Assembly (NCBI RefSeq): GCF_027172205.1 | Contig: NC_070614.1 | Coordinates: 34,958,001-35,022,000, forward strand | Reading direction: 5' to 3' | Source of the DNA: Podarcis raffonei | Lineage: Eukaryota > Chordata > Lepidosauria > Squamata > Lacertidae | DNA length: 64,000 nucleotides | Shown: positions 45,036 through 57,402 of the stretch, in pieces | Layout: every line of letters begins with the position of its first letter | How positions within the stretch are numbered: the first letter of the stretch is position 1 | Translations under genes and position numbers: made by a program | The notes under the pieces: generated by a model | What the model was told of the DNA's origin: nothing | Seen by the model: only the letters and a program-made list of their open reading frames with translations | Database searches by the model: none

Positions 45036-45680
45036 ATGGCCTCTGCTGGATTCCAGATCATGGGCATGGCCCTGACAGTGGTGGGCTGGATCGGGACCAT
45101 CATAACCTGTGCCCTGCCCATGTGGAAAGTCTCGGCTTTCATTGGCAACAACATTGTCGTGGCGCAGATCACTTGGGAAGGGCTGTGGATGAACTGCGTG
45201 GTGCAGAGCACCGGGCAGATGCAGTGCAAGGTCTACGACTCCATGCTGGCCCTTTCTCAGGATGTGCAGACAGCCCGTGCCCTGATGGTCATCTCTGTGC
45301 TCCTGGCTGCTCTGGCTCTGATGGTTGCCATCGTGGGGGCCAAGTGCACCAACTGCGTGGAAGACGAGGACACCAAGGCCCGCATCATGATTGTCTCTGG
45401 CGCAGTCTTCATAGTGGCAGGGATCCTTTGCCTCATCCCCGTGTGCTGGTCAGCCAACACCATCGTCCGCGAGTTCTACAACCCGATGGTGATCGATGCC
45501 CAGAAGAGGGAGCTGGGAGCTGCCCTTTACATCGGCTGGGCATCTTCTGCCTTGTTGATCCTCGGAGGAGCTCTGCTCTGCTGCAATTGCCCCAAGAAGG
45601 AGAGCAACAACTACAGCGCCCGGTACACAGCTGCTGCCTCTCAGCCCCACAGTGATTACCCCAGCAAGAACTACGTCTAG
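45036..45680 (+). CDS. CLDN6: claudin-6, tight-junction membrane protein
   Basis: 214 residues in one exon, the usual claudin length. Claudins form the paracellular barrier and pores of epithelial tight junctions at the plasma membrane. Four hydrophobic segments lie near residues 8-28, 82-104, 117-138 and 160-182. The first loop has W30, GLW 49-51, C54 and C64, the family signature with its disulphide pair. Juxtamembrane cysteines (182-183) suit palmitoylation. The C-terminus KNYV is a PDZ-binding motif for ZO proteins. The tail [20 protein letters not shown] matches the end of human CLDN6 (...SEYPTKNYV) rather than CLDN4 or CLDN9. The start sits 23 bases after a good acceptor, CTCTACAG at 45012. 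It converges with CLDN9 as in human, which supports the name; the body is also very close to CLDN9. Confidence 0.9.
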   Translation: MASAGFQIMGMALTVVGWIGTIITCALPMWKVSAFIGNNIVVAQITWEGLWMNCVVQSTGQMQCKVYDSMLALSQDVQTARALMVISVLLAALALMVAIVGAKCTNCVEDEDTKARIMIVSGAVFIVAGILCLIPVCWSANTIVREFYNPMVIDAQKRELGAALYIGWASSALLILGGALLCCNCPKKESNNYSARYTAAASQPHSDYPSKNYV

Positions 45681-46336
45681 GAAGCCCACCTCAGGAAAAC
45701 AAAGCTGTCATCATTGCTGACCTGAAGCTCACTACTGCTTGGGTCCCCTTTGGAGGAGCAGAGATGCATTCCTACTGGGGCTCTGCACAGAAAATATCTA
45801 TCCATCCATCCAAAGAACAGAACATCTGATAGTCCCATGACTTTCCAATGTGCTTGTCCCATCAGTATTTTCCCCCACCCGCAAATGTTACCACTACATT
45901 ATTGTACAGACTTGCCCTACGGAAGTCAGAGCTCTGCTTCTAGAGAACATTCTCTACTCTTAACTGGTTCTCCTCGATGTATGTAGAAGAGATGCTGGAC
46001 CTTGGGGGGGGGAAAGAAAAGTCATTTCCAAGTAGTTCTTAATGATCAATGTGGGTTTTGTTCTTAGGTTTCCTGGGTGCTCATCAGGGGACTAAAACTA
46101 CTAATATTGTCCTGGAGGTCACCGTTCAATATGGTCTCCATTTGGGGGCAGAAGTGGGTGGTGGAAACGGGTACTCCAGAAATGAGTTTATCAAGCTGTG
46201 ATGCGTTGTACAATGTTGTTTGTAAACAAAAGTGATGTGGTCTCTTTTTTTCCTTTTTGCTAACTCACTGCAATTCACCATGCATGCATTTCATATTGAA
46301 TGCCATTTTATTTCTGTTTTTTATTAGTATGACCTG

Positions 46337-46342
46337 AATAAA
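46337..46342 (+). terminator. CLDN6 polyadenylation signal
   Basis: AATAAA followed by a T-rich region, the first such hexamer on the plus strand after the CLDN6 stop. Confidence 0.7.
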
Positions 46343-46360
46343 AATACAGGCTTTTATATA

Positions 46361-46949
46361 TAACAGTTGTTATTAGTTATTACTGGTGTGTGAAAGAGAG
46401 GGAGAGTGAGTTCCAGGTCATTAAATACAAGTTCTTGGAGCCAGGTGTGCCTTATCTAATGAACCTTCCTGGGAGAGTTAGCAGTACATATTCTGACTTG
46501 TGCAACAATCTAACTAAGAGGTGGGGTAGGGAGAGAAGGAAGATAAGTGACCTTCGCATTGCCCCCAAGGAAGGGTGAACATACTTCGTCTCTAGATACC
46601 AGAGTATGCATCAAAGCCATAGGAATCCATAGCCAAGGGGCAAGACTCCCCCCTTGGAAGAATTCAGTCTCTGCACCAACATATCCCAAAGGTATTCAGA
46701 CAACTGACCAAGCAAGAGTTCCCAGCACAGAAACAAAGCAGAGAGGAAGTGCAAAGAGAGAGAAGGCTGAGGGAGGTATTTTTTTGCATGAGGTCTTGGA
46801 AAGATTGGAAGTTCCTGGTGGGCTTGAAAGTGCTAACTAGAAACTGGGAGCAAATTAAAATGGGGGGGGGGAGTTAGGTGGTTGGGCAGCAAGGGGAGAT
46901 TTAGCATTGATACCGCAAGTTTGGGAGGTGGCAGGTAAGCTGCTTGTGA
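46361..46949. other. intergenic, nothing recognised
   Basis: A short stretch between CLDN6 and a LINE remnant. No feature supported. Confidence 0.5.
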
Positions 46950-47460
46950 AACATAAACAGTGTGTCCGAAAAAGTTTACACATCACTTGGGAAGACAGGT
47001 GAACTAATGCCAGTGTACTAGAAGAAGAAAAGATCACCAGTATCAAAGCAATGATTTGTTGGGCTGGTCATGTTGTTCAGATGCCCGATTATCATCTTCC
47101 AAAACAACTACTCTATTCCAAACTTAAAAATGGAAAGTATAATGCTGGTGGTTAACAAAAGAGATTTAAAGACACTCTTAAGGCAAATCTTTAAAAATGT
47201 AGTATAAACACCGACAACTAGGAAACACTGGCCTGTGGGTGCTCCAATTAGGGAACAGCCTTTGCCAAAGGTGTCAGACTTTGAAAATGCTCAAACAAAA
47301 GAGAAACCTATGTCTCCACTGTGGAAGGCCTAGTGCATCCAGAATTGGCCTCCACACAGTCACTGACAGACTCACTGTTAAGACCATGTTCATGGAAGAC
47401 AATCTTGCTCTGCTAGGAGTGATCCCCAAAGAAGCAGCATGCCTGAATTCCTTCTAATTC
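46950..47460 (+). mobile_element. LINE ORF2 C-terminal remnant
   Basis: Broken translation recalls a well-known LINE C-terminus: WAGHVVQMPDYHLPKQLLY, KNGKYNAGG, RFKDTLKANL, then LCLHCGRPSASRIGLHTVTD, a degenerate zinc-finger motif. Several frame changes and stops make it inactive. The clade is not certain. Confidence 0.6.
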
Positions 47461-48117
47461 CTGGATCCAACAAGTATCCAATTGCTATAATAGCCAGACA
47501 AATTTTCTGGTAATGGCCCTGTAAGTATGGGTCCTTAAGGTAACAAAAGAAGTTGCCCCAGAGGGCAAATGTGGGGGGGGGGCTCCCTCATCTGTCTGTC
47601 ACTAGAAAAACAAAAGCCAGAGTTGAGGTGTGTGAGAAGTGGGCTGAGCAGCTGAGAGACAGAGCCATGCCTGATTTCTGCTGGGATCCAAGGCTGTGGT
47701 TACGGGAGAAGCAATTCCTTATTGGGGTGTTAATGCTGTGAGCCCCTCCATTGCAGTCTCAGGTTGAATATATGTTCCCTCAAACCTCTGGAATCTCTCA
47801 CTGCTTTTTTATTTTTTGTGAGAAATAGTTTGTTTATTTTTCTTCCATAGTGGTAACTTTTCTTCAATGACAATGTTTATTTTTTGGCCATAAAAAATGT
47901 TACTTGACAAAACCTTTAAAAAGCAAGCAAACAAAACCGGACAACTAAATTTCTTCGCACAGTTAAACAACAACAACATTCCCCCCAAAATAGTTATTCT
48001 CTCATTTCTCCATATTCTTCTTCTACACCCCTTATATAATATAAAAGGACATTATTGCACCTTATCAGAACTTCACCAAGGTGTCCAGATAATGCACCAT
48101 CAATATATTCTTCTGTA
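47461..48117. other. intergenic, nothing recognised
   Basis: No supported gene or repeat. Confidence 0.5.
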
Positions 48118-48453
<336 letters not shown>

Positions 48454-48929
48454 TCAGCCTGTTCAGGAAGAACTTTGGATTGAGAGGCAGACTCATAGCA
48501 ACCAGACCAACCTAAGGGTGGCTGCAGCAACAAAAAAATTATGGGCAGCACATGTGCCCGCCAAATCTCTAAAAAGAAAAAGCACGGAAGTGACGAACGC
48601 TTCTGCTTCTGCTAGTCTGCTAGTCTCTTATCTCACGCTGCTCAGATTGGGGTGATGTACAACAATTTCTATATATTTGTGTGTGCATGCACGCACGCAC
48701 ACACACACACCAAACCTGCAAGAAAGTATGCCAGGATGTACTGCTTTTGAAGGTGCCAGCTATGCTCTCTCCCACGATACTCCATTCCATTTCCTTTCCA
48801 AAGTATTCTTGTCATCCCGCCTCATAAGAGCCAGTCAGCATTACACACCCTCTGAGTCCTCCGGCCTCGTTGGACTATTTGGATGGGTTGTTCCCTTAAG
48901 GTTTAATTTCTTAAGGGTTTTGGTTTTGT

Positions 48930-49050
48930 ACTTAATAATAATAATTTATTATTTATACCCCGCCCATCTTGCTGGGTTTCCCCAGCCACTCTGGGCGGCT
49001 CCCAACCAAATATTAAAATCATGATACAGCATTAAACATTAACAACTTAC
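48930..49050 (-). mobile_element. CR1/L2-type LINE 3' end
   Basis: (AAT)n, then TACCCCGCCCATCTTGCTGG and GTTTCCCCAGCCACTCTGGG. Minus orientation. Confidence 0.6.
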
Positions 49051-50059
49051 CGTACCTAAACTTCCCTATGGCTCCCTAGCTGTCTGGCACTCATCACCTG
49101 AGCTTTAAAGAGAGTCAAATTGGCCTTTGAAGATTGCTACACTGCCATTCAGTCCATTCTATTTTTAGTTTTTTCTAACCTATGTTATTCACCCATCAAG
49201 TTAGTTGCACTTTTTCAGTCTTTGGGGTGGACACTCCATTGTCTCTGTGGGTGATGTGCCAATTACTAAGATAAATGTTTTGTGGGTGGAGGGTGCTTAT
49301 TGTTCTCTTCGGTGCTGCTGGAGTACATGGTGCACATGGGGTTAACACAGGCAAGTAAGAATCCCTGAGGAGGTTATAATCTAAAATGGAGAATTGAGAA
49401 AAACAGTGGAGTAGGAGGTAAGGAACTTCAGGCCTGAGTGTCAAATGCAGGCCTCCAGGCTGTACCCCTTTACAGGTGGTCTTCAAGTGCTTTTGCCTGG
49501 CTGGAATGTGCTCTTGACCTGTGGTCATGCCTCTCGAATGCCTGACTGGAAGATGGGGAGCTAGCAGGTAGATGTACAAACACTGCATTTTGGGGCATTG
49601 AGCCTCCTGTACAGAGGTACGTTTGCTTCTGGTTCCTCCAACTACTGGCATGGATCACTGTGGAGCTGAAATGAGGTTGCCCACCTCTGAGGTAGGAGGA
49701 GGAAGGAAAGAGGCAGTGGGTCTGGCTGTGGCTGTTGCATGTCCTTTGAAGCTTGGTTACAATTGGGAATAAGCCTATTAAGGGGATAAGCCAGAGGCAA
49801 AATGGAGGTGGGGGGGAGTGGGGTTTGAAGGGAAGAGGAGACAGAACCTAAGAGCTGTGATTGAGAGGGCATTCTACACGCAAGGCAGACCCGATTGAAG
49901 TATTTTAGGAGTGAAGGAGACCTACATAAATTGGATAAGAGGAGCTGAAGTGTTACATTTGGGCAATAACGGTGAATTCTGGACTTCAGGATTGGGAACA
50001 GAGGAAGACAGGGCCGGCTCTGTCATTAGGCAGTGAAGCACCATCCTCATACACCAACG
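49051..50059. other. intergenic, nothing recognised
   Basis: No supported gene, RNA or named repeat. Confidence 0.5.
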
Positions 50060-50282
50060 CTGTAGATTTAAAGCACTCTTATACCACCTTGACAATCATC
50101 ATGGCTTCCCTCAAACCATCCTGGGAACTGTAGTTTAAGGGTGTTGGGGATGGTAGCTCTGTGACGGGTCTCCTAACAACTCGCAGCACCGTTAACAAAC
50201 TACAGTTTCCGGGGTTTGTTGGTGGAAGCCCTGGTTGCTAAAGTGGCATAAGAGTGCTGTCAATGTGTGGTGTGAATGTGAC
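50060..50282. mobile_element. fold-back element, second family
   Basis: Arms CATCCTGGGAACTGTAGTTT and AAACTACAGTTTCCGGGG. Outer ends TTTAAAGCACTCTTATACCA and GGCATAAGAGTGCTG are inverted. Confidence 0.6.
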
Positions 50283-50499
50283 AGAGATAACAGAGAGTGT
50301 GATCTACATGGCCTGTCCTGGGCTACAAAAGTGGCCTCCTATCCTGCACACTGTTATATTCAACTCACAGCCTAGTTGCCTTCTGTACATCAATGGAATG
50401 AGGTGGGGATCTTTAACCTTTATCCCAGGCAGCAAAACACCACAGGAAAGAAACTGAAGGGGAAAAAATAATCCATATTCATCACATTTTTCTACCCAC

Positions 50500-50600
50500 G
50501 CTTCCTCGAAAGCTCAGGTTCCCTCCCATTTTATCCTCAGAGCAAACCTGTGAGGTAAGTTAGGCTGAGAGATAAGAGATTGGCTCAAAGCCATTTAAGG
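50500..50600. repeat. MIR-like/tRNA-SINE-like repeat, partial
   Basis: TTATCCTCAGAGCAAACCTG then TGAGGTAAGTTAGGCTGAGA. Confidence 0.45.
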
Positions 50601-51227
50601 ATGCATTCAGACTTTTGGAATATTGTGTTACTTTTCCCAATTATAATGCTAGCGGTTCTAACCTGTTTTCTAAATGTTCCTTTCACACCGCAGTCCCTGT
50701 TGTTATGGAACTCTGGCTCCTTGACCGATATACCAGCATGTCACACTAAATTTCATTCACACCAGAGGGTGCAGAGCGAGACAATGACCGTCACTGGACA
50801 AAAATACTACTCCCCCCCCCCACTTTCCGCACCTGCGTGCTTCTTTTTTTCTGTTCCCTCATGATTCCCCCATGAAAAAGGCAGAAAAGAACTGCATGCC
50901 CCCAAATTCATGGCGTTAGTCCCACAATTTTCTGAGTTAAGGGGGTTGCAGATTCCCTCTTTTTCTGGGATCAAATAACATGGAAATGAGTGCTAAACAC
51001 ATGCTGTAGTTTTTGTTTTCTAGAAGTGGCTTTTACGTCACATGAAAGCTCAAATATAATGCGGAAATTAACAGGGAATCATTGGGAAAACAAGATTTTT
51101 AAAAGCCTGCGTGAATACAGTTGCAGTGAACTTTGTGGCCAGGTGAAGAGACAAATCTGGGACTCCCCAACTCCATGATGACCACTACACTGTGCTGGCT
51201 TTCAGGGGGTAGGATGTTAAGGAACTG

Positions 51228-51853
51228 ATGCTTCTCCCTGGATTTCACAACGTGGGTGCTATGTACAAACTCTGGAGTGTAGAGTTGGGATTTTGCATCT
51301 TGTGTGTGGTTGCATTAGGCAGCAAATGTTCTGGGGACTATAGCAAAACAGAAGAGGGAATTACAGCACTAAGACTGCAGTCAACATATATTGGGGGTGA
51401 GAAAGCAAGCCGGCATGACGTTAGGGGGTTGTGGCACAGCCTCCTGTCCCCTCCCCAGTCTCTTTCTTCCCAGAGTTCCCCTTGCAGCGGCTTGTCCGCC
51501 ATTGCCCTCTGTTCCAGACCCCCACCCTGTACGTCCCACTTCATGCCAGTTTTGACGGGAGGAGACTCGCATCTCATGCCAGGGAGATCGGCTTCCTTGT
51601 CCCTACGTGTTTGGCTGTGGAAGGCTCGGCCTGGCACTGGAATGTACTGGTAGCCCTCCAAGAAGTCAGGCAGGGATCTCGCCTTACAGGGGTCGACTAC
51701 TGGGCCCACATCCAAGAAAATGGGAGGTGGGTGGTGGTGTGGGGCAGGGGGAGGGTGGATGTCCTGCACTTCTGCTTGTTTGCTGAAGTAGAGGAAAGCC
51801 AGCCAGCCTGCCAGGTTGCTCTCACTGCCTGGATAGCTAGCACCTGAGCTCAT
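51228..51853. other. GC-richer stretch with overlapping open frames, no recognised gene
   Basis: Frames of 138, 141 and 171 codons overlap on the two strands but none shows a known domain. Treated as non-coding. Confidence 0.35.
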
Positions 51854-52269
51854 TCAAAGTGGCGTGTGAGACAGACAGACAGACTCACTCACTCATAGGG
51901 AGTTTCAAACTGAAATGGGGGATTTCCAAAAGATGTTGGTGGGGCAGATCTGATTCTTTCATGCCTGTCTCTCAAGTTCCCCAGTTCTTTCGCAAAAATG
52001 TTGCTCCCCCACCTTCACAATTGCAATTGGAATGGGGAAGTGAAGTTCTTCATTTTTTCCCCCTCACGCAACTTTTTTTTCCTTAGAACAGTCACCTTAT
52101 GTTTGGCTGAAATTAATGTACCTGCCCACCTCCCAATTAGGAAGGAAGGGTGTCTGTAGTCTTGCACTCCCCCTTCCACAACCTCTCCCTGTGGAATTTG
52201 TTCTCCCCTCTACCCGCCCCATCTTGCCACTGGCAATAGGCCTCAATTTGTTCTAGGTTTCACCCCAGG

Positions 52270-52501
52270 TAAGGTTGCCATACGTCCGGATTTTCGTGGA
52301 AATCGCACAGCATTTTGGTGTCCGTGGGATTTTTGCAAAATCAGGGAAAATGTCCAGGAAAACCCAGATGTATAGCAAGAGGGGTAAAGTAAAAAAATAA
52401 AAATCCAGAAAAGCACAAAAACTTTTTTTGGGGGGGAGAGATGTTCCCCAAAAAAGCTCAACTTTGTCCAGATTTTCAGTTTGGGGAATATGGTAACCCT
52501 A
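52270..52501. mobile_element. hAT-like fold-back MITE
   Basis: Ends TAAGGTTGCCATACGTCCGG and, inverted, TAGGGTTACCATATTCCC. Flanks ACCCCAGG and AACCCAGG (7 of 8 identical). 232 bp. Confidence 0.65.
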
Positions 52502-53084
52502 AACCCAGGCAACTCTTTTGAAGGAAGGTTTCAGCCCAAACTGGGAAGCAATGAGAGTTCCTGAACATGTACAAATCCCCCCACATACGTATATCTGGGG
52601 TTGGGGAAAGATTTTCAGTTTAGCAGTTTTGTTATTCAAGAGGATATGATCTTTTAAACCTCTCCTTAAGAAATTAAGCACCGCTTGTCTACTCAGAGCA
52701 AACACCATATGCTGCTCCATGGGCTTCTGGTACGTACTGGATTTAACCCCCTCTCCTCAGGCGATCTGTGGGTTTCACCTGGACCGGGGAGGGCTGTTGT
52801 GTGGAGTGAGGTGACTCACATCCTCTTTCTCCCTTTCTCTTCATTTCAAGGAAATGCTTGCCATTCCCTATGGGCTAAATTCAAAGAACAAGTGTCATTG
52901 ATCGCCGTGCCACGAAACTCATTAGGTTTCTAGCATCTTTTAGACAGTTAGGAAAGGCAGGTGACAGAACCCCTGCCTGTATTTCATGCTGGGGCGGGGC
53001 TGAGCGGGAGAGATGGCATCAGCACATAATGTATGGATAGAATAACATTTATTTGCTATTTTTAATTATATTTATGCATTTAAT

Positions 53085-53270
53085 TATTTATTATTACATT
53101 TACTTTGCTCACAAGCTCAAGGTGGCATGTGTGCTTCTCCCTCCCTCCGTTTCATCCCACAACAACCCTGTGAGGTAGGTGAGCCTGAGAGTTAAGCAGC
53201 TCAAGGTCACTCAGTGGCTGAGTGGGAATTTGAGTCCTGGTCTCCCAGAGTACCAGCCCATTATAACGGT
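53085..53270. repeat. MIR-like/tRNA-SINE-like repeat, best copy
   Basis: CACAACAACCCTGTGAGGTA, then CTCAAGGTCACTCAGTGGCT and TTTGAGTCCTGGTCTCCCAG. The layout recalls MIR-type CORE SINEs. Confidence 0.5.
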
Positions 53271-53383
53271 TTACACAGCCCTTCTGGATCAAGCCAGCGA
53301 CCCCCCCTCTAGTCCAGCATCTTGTTCTCACAGATGCCTGTGGGAATCCCAAATTGTGTCCTAATTGCTGTGCAAAGGATATT

Positions 53384-53647
53384 TGTTAAGTTGTGGGTGA
53401 ACATATCAGACAACACAGCGATTCTTCAAACAGCTCTTGTTTATTCACAGGCCAGAACAGAACTGAACTGAAGGGTTCAGCCTGCCTGCTTATATAGAGC
53501 TCCGCTAGAACGCAACAGTAACCATTTTCTGTAACTATCCAATCACTGAACGTCACTTTCAATCCCTTATTTGCATATGTGGACCTGAGTGAAAACTATC
53601 TACAGTATCCCCCTGCTGGCCCAGGGTGAGAACTTCAGTACATAACA
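53384..53647 (-). mobile_element. short solo LTR of a second retrovirus-like family
   Basis: Fossil. 264 bp with ends TGTTATGTAC and AACTTAACA on the minus strand, with TATA box GCTCTATATAAGCA and AATAAACAAGAG in order. Flanked by a perfect 5-bp duplication ATATT (53379-53383 and 53648-53652). No internal region. Unrelated in sequence to copies A-C. Confidence 0.78.
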
Positions 53648-54035
53648 ATATTAGTTTCCTGTAGAGTTATATCCAGGTTTAACAAGGCACCAATCAAAAT
53701 ATCCTTGGATAGGCCCTGACAGGCTAATATGGCATCTCTGACAGGCAGCAGCAGTGCTCTGAGCTGCGCCATGTGTCGGGGGGGCTGCCATTTTGATTTC
53801 CCACAGTGTCCCAGACTGTGGCACTACAGTGCAGGGGGTTGTTTTGGGAAATAAAAATGGCAGTTAGACCCAGATGCCAGGGGAAAGGTGAGGGGAAAGA
53901 GAGCCCTGGCAGCTGCCCAAAGCTCAGCTGGAAAAGTCACACACTTTGCATTGTAGATCAGTGTGTGCATCTGTATTTTGCATCTAGAACACAGGTGTTC
54001 ATCTGAGCTGCAGATCAGCCTAGAAAATGTGGTGT

Positions 54036-54040
54036 GTGCG

Positions 54041-54092
<52 letters not shown>
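54036..54092. repeat. (CT)n(CA)n compound microsatellite
   Basis: About 12 CT then about 13 CA units. Confidence 0.95.
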
Positions 54093-54093
<1 letters not shown>

Positions 54094-54228
54094 CATCCAT
54101 TCTTCAATGTCAGGCCTTCATACTGCAACATGTAAAGCAGTAATAAGGAGCAGAGTGCCTCTGAACATGGGCAAAATGAATTTCTCTCAGAAGTTCCCTT
54201 GTATCTGGGAGTAAAGGGGACTCGTTTC

Positions 54229-54385
54229 AGCTCAGCGGCAGAGCACATACCTTACATCCAGAAGGTTCCAGCATCTTCTGGTAAATGCGGGAAAGAGCCC
54301 CCACTGAAACCCTGACAAGCAGCTGCCAGTCATTGTCAGTACTGAGCTCTCTCTCTGGATTGATGGTCAGACTCGGAATAAACCA
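54229..54385 (+). mobile_element. tRNA-derived SINE, plus orientation
   Basis: AGCTCAGCGGCAGAGCACAT is the A-box region of a tRNA. The body AAGCAGCTGCCAGTCATTGT and tail match the SINE class seen inverted at 25258. Confidence 0.6.
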
Positions 54386-56522
54386 GCTTCCTCTGTCCCC
54401 TCCCCCCACATATAAACACACCTTGTCAGCCCTTTGGCCTTCCCGTTCATTTACACTCGCGTTCTCTTTAATAAAGAAGCCAATCCCTGTCCTGACACAC
54501 TTTTCTACTCCAGGACAGCCTCTGCTCTTTGGCCTGTGCTCCTTGGGATGTTTAATTTGAGTTTTGTCCCAGAACCATTTTTTAAAAAACCAAAACCCTC
54601 AAATCTCCCCCATCAGGCATTATCTGGGAGGGGTTCTTCCCCCCCTTTCCTTTTTTACTTTCAAGCGGGCTGAAAAGGTACCCCTCATGCGAAAAATATT
54701 TGAAATGCCTTTCACTCACCGCCTGCCAACTCTAACAGATTCGAAAGTAGGAGTGGGGCTTCAGAGTCCAAAGGGGCACAGCTATCAGGCAAGTGTGAGC
54801 CCCAGGACCTGCTTGTTTGACGATGTATACCAATGATGCTGTCTAACACTTTAGTCTTCAACTGGTGGGTTGGGACCCACTACTGCGTCGCTTCCTGGTG
54901 TCAGATAGGTTATTAATAGTATCACCACTATAAAATATAGAATTGGAAATATATGTCGGAGTTCCTGTGCCTCCATTTCACAAGAGCCTGAGAAGGCTGG
55001 GGGCTTTGCTAAGGAACCACTCTTGAATGGCAGAGCATGAGTAGATGAAGCGGTAAAGAAGAGTCCTCCTGAGCTTATACAGAGTGCCTTTCCTCAGAAA
55101 TAGTCCCCAAAGAGGGAAGCTTAGAGTTTCTATGTCAGAGTGAGTGATGTGTGATATGCACAAACTCCCGACACACTCCACCTATTACAAATGAAGCACT
55201 TTTCAATATATTTTCAATATATTCACTATCCATCCTCCCCACATTTGTTTCTGTGTCCCCCTCCCCTCCCTTTGTAATTAAGCTTTTCTCTTACTTTCCA
55301 AAAGGTCTGCAGTCCCCTTTCCTCACCCCAAAAATAAGACCAGAGACAGATAGGTTACAAACATTTATCTTCTTTATCTGAATAATACAGTTTTCAGTAA
55401 CACCACACAGCCCTCTGGGAGGGAGTGATCACAAAAGGAGTCCCATTTGACCCTTCTTGCTCAAGGGAAAAGAGTTACCTCAGGAAGTCCCCCCACCCCA
55501 CCCTTTCCTTAGGAAGCTTATGAAGGGAAAAAAGGGGGGCAGGGCTGAGAATCCTGTTTCTCACCCCCATCCCAATAACAGAGGGGGGTGGAAGCCGGAA
55601 CACCTGGGTTTTCTTCCCAAATCTGTGAGCGGTGGGGAGCCTAATGCATCTGGGTGTGTGAGAGAGACATAGATTTCCTCCTTGCACTGTCTGAGGCAGG
55701 CTGTGGTAGGGAGCAAGCAACAGGGGCAAAACATCCTCATCTGTTTGTCCAGGCCTCTAGGAGTAGCCAAAGCCTTGACAAATTATTAACCAGCAAGCAA
55801 ATAGCACCGGTCCAAGGCAAAAGAGGGTCAGGGTCTCCTGCCACATCCTGCCTAGCCCCCCTGCACTCACCAAACCAAGGCTCTTGTTCGTCACTTCCCA
55901 TTTTATTCTGCCATTTTCACACAAGCCTTGTGAGGAAGTTGTGCCTTGCCTCCATTCTCCACATCCCTTGTGGTCTCTTTGTTCTTGATATGCCAGGTTT
56001 GGGTAGGCTTGCTTACCCTGCCCATTTCTCCTTTGATTAGTTTCATTTCCACCCTCAAACCTCACCCCGTCAATTCCCTCTTTTGTTTCAGCCATGTCAG
56101 CATCCATTCGCCATTTCCAATATTAAAAACCACTTATTCTCTGACTCTCCATTTCCCCCTCACTTTTTGTTCTTGACGAAACTTTTTCGCATGAGCTGGT
56201 TCTTGCAGCAGAGCTGCTTTATAACAAGACAGACAAACCTCAGTGTTTCCTCTTTCTCTCATATTTAATTTCCCTGGCTCTTCTCATGTTTCTGCCTGCG
56301 TTTTGTTTGTTCACAAGTGCCTCTCCATTCTTATCTGCCCCTATGCCTCCGTTCCCAAACAATCATTTGCTGGCTTAGCCATTAACTTGGCCCGCATTAT
56401 CCTTGTCCCATCTCCCTGCTCTCATTTGCTCAGCCTCCTCAGGTACAGTTTCTGCATTCCAGTTGTGTTTGCTGCCCCACTCATCTCTTTCCTAATTGTT
56501 TGTTCATTCTCTCACATATCCG
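54386..56522. other. intergenic / possible CLDN9 3' UTR region
   Basis: Pyrimidine-rich on the plus strand near CLDN9. No gene or named transposon seen. Confidence 0.45.
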
Positions 56523-56528
56523 TTTATT
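56523..56528 (-). terminator. possible CLDN9 polyadenylation signal
   Basis: Minus-strand AATAAA about 220 bases beyond the CLDN9 stop, the first such hexamer noticed. Others further left (near 55905) could be used instead. Confidence 0.4.
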
Positions 56529-56745
56529 TGTTCATGTTTGCCCCTAATCTCCCACCCGCTCATGGTCTCACACATACACCTGTGCATGTGCACGCAACTG
56601 AGAATTGCCAGATATCACGGCTCAACCCATACCGATTGGCTTTGTCCCATTTTCCCCGCTGAAAAGGTCCTTGGGCCAGTAACTCCTGTCAGGGTTTGGG
56701 CCTAGCAACATCTGGCAAGTCTACCCTCCCCCCAACCACAGCTCT

Positions 56746-57402
56746 TCATACATAGTCCCTCTTGTCAATCCCACTGCCTGGAGGTGCAGTGGATCTGGCC
56801 GGGACGGAGTACCCAATGCGGGCTGGGTAGCGGTCTTCCCGCGGCGGGCAGGAGCAACATAGGAGCGACCCTCCGAGCAGCAGAAGTGCGGAAGCTGCCC
56901 AGCCAACATAGAGGGCGGCCCCCAGCTCCCTTTTCAGTGCCTCGACCACCATTGGGTTGTAGAAGTCACGGATTATAGAGTTGGCCGACCAGCACACCGG
57001 GATGAGGGTCAGGAGACCTGAGATGATGAAGAGCGCCCCCGAGGTGATGACGATGCGTGCCTTGGCCCCCTCATCCTCCACGCAGTTGGTGCACTTGGCT
57101 CCCACGATGCCCACCAGCAGTGCCAGGATGGCCAGCAGCACAGAGACGACCATGAGGGCCCGGGCGGCTTGGACGTCCTGCGAGAGGGCCAGCATGGAGT
57201 CGTAGATCTTGCACTGCATCTGCCCGGTGCTCTGCACGATGCAGTTCATCCACAGCCCCTCCCAGATGATCTGCGCCACGACAATGTTGTTCCCGATAAA
57301 CGCGGTGACCCTCCACATGGGCAGGGCGCAAGCGATGATGGCCCCTATCCAACCAACAATGCACAGGCCCATGGCCAAGATCTCCAGCCCTGCAGAGGAC
57401 AT
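56746..57402 (-). CDS. CLDN9: claudin-9, tight-junction membrane protein
   Basis: 218 residues in one exon. Known claudin-9 is a tight-junction component regulating cation permeability, notably in inner ear and other epithelia. It has four transmembrane segments, W30, GLW 49-51, C54 and C64 in the first loop, CC at 182-183 and a C-terminal YV PDZ motif. The tail [10 protein letters not shown]...GIDKRDYV matches human CLDN9 (RLGYSIPSRS...LDKRDYV) and separates it from CLDN6; CLDN3 also ends in KDYV but lacks the GYS(I/V)P(S/A)RS run. Start at the conserved MSSAGLE; a splice acceptor lies about 27 bases upstream. It faces CLDN6 with 11 kb between the two stops, much wider than the few hundred bases separating the human pair. 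Confidence 0.9.
   Translation of the reverse strand: MSSAGLEILAMGLCIVGWIGAIIACALPMWRVTAFIGNNIVVAQIIWEGLWMNCIVQSTGQMQCKIYDSMLALSQDVQAARALMVVSVLLAILALLVGIVGAKCTNCVEDEGAKARIVITSGALFIISGLLTLIPVCWSANSIIRDFYNPMVVEALKRELGAALYVGWAASALLLLGGSLLCCSCPPREDRYPARIGYSVPARSTAPPGSGIDKRDYV

Larger units (their letters stand above)
45013..46360 (+). other. CLDN6: CLDN6 terminal exon with 3' UTR
   Basis: From acceptor TTCTCTACAG to about 20 bases beyond the polyadenylation signal AATAAA at 46337-46342. A 3' UTR of about 680 nt is free of obvious transposons. Confidence 0.7.

Noticed and set aside
44936-45655. 239-codon open frame overlapping CLDN6 in another frame
   Set aside because: Shadow frame; the overlapping frame encodes a full claudin.
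54036-54092. Possible short tandem array of regulatory interest
   Set aside because: Plain CT/CA dinucleotide repeat; no spacers, so not CRISPR-like.
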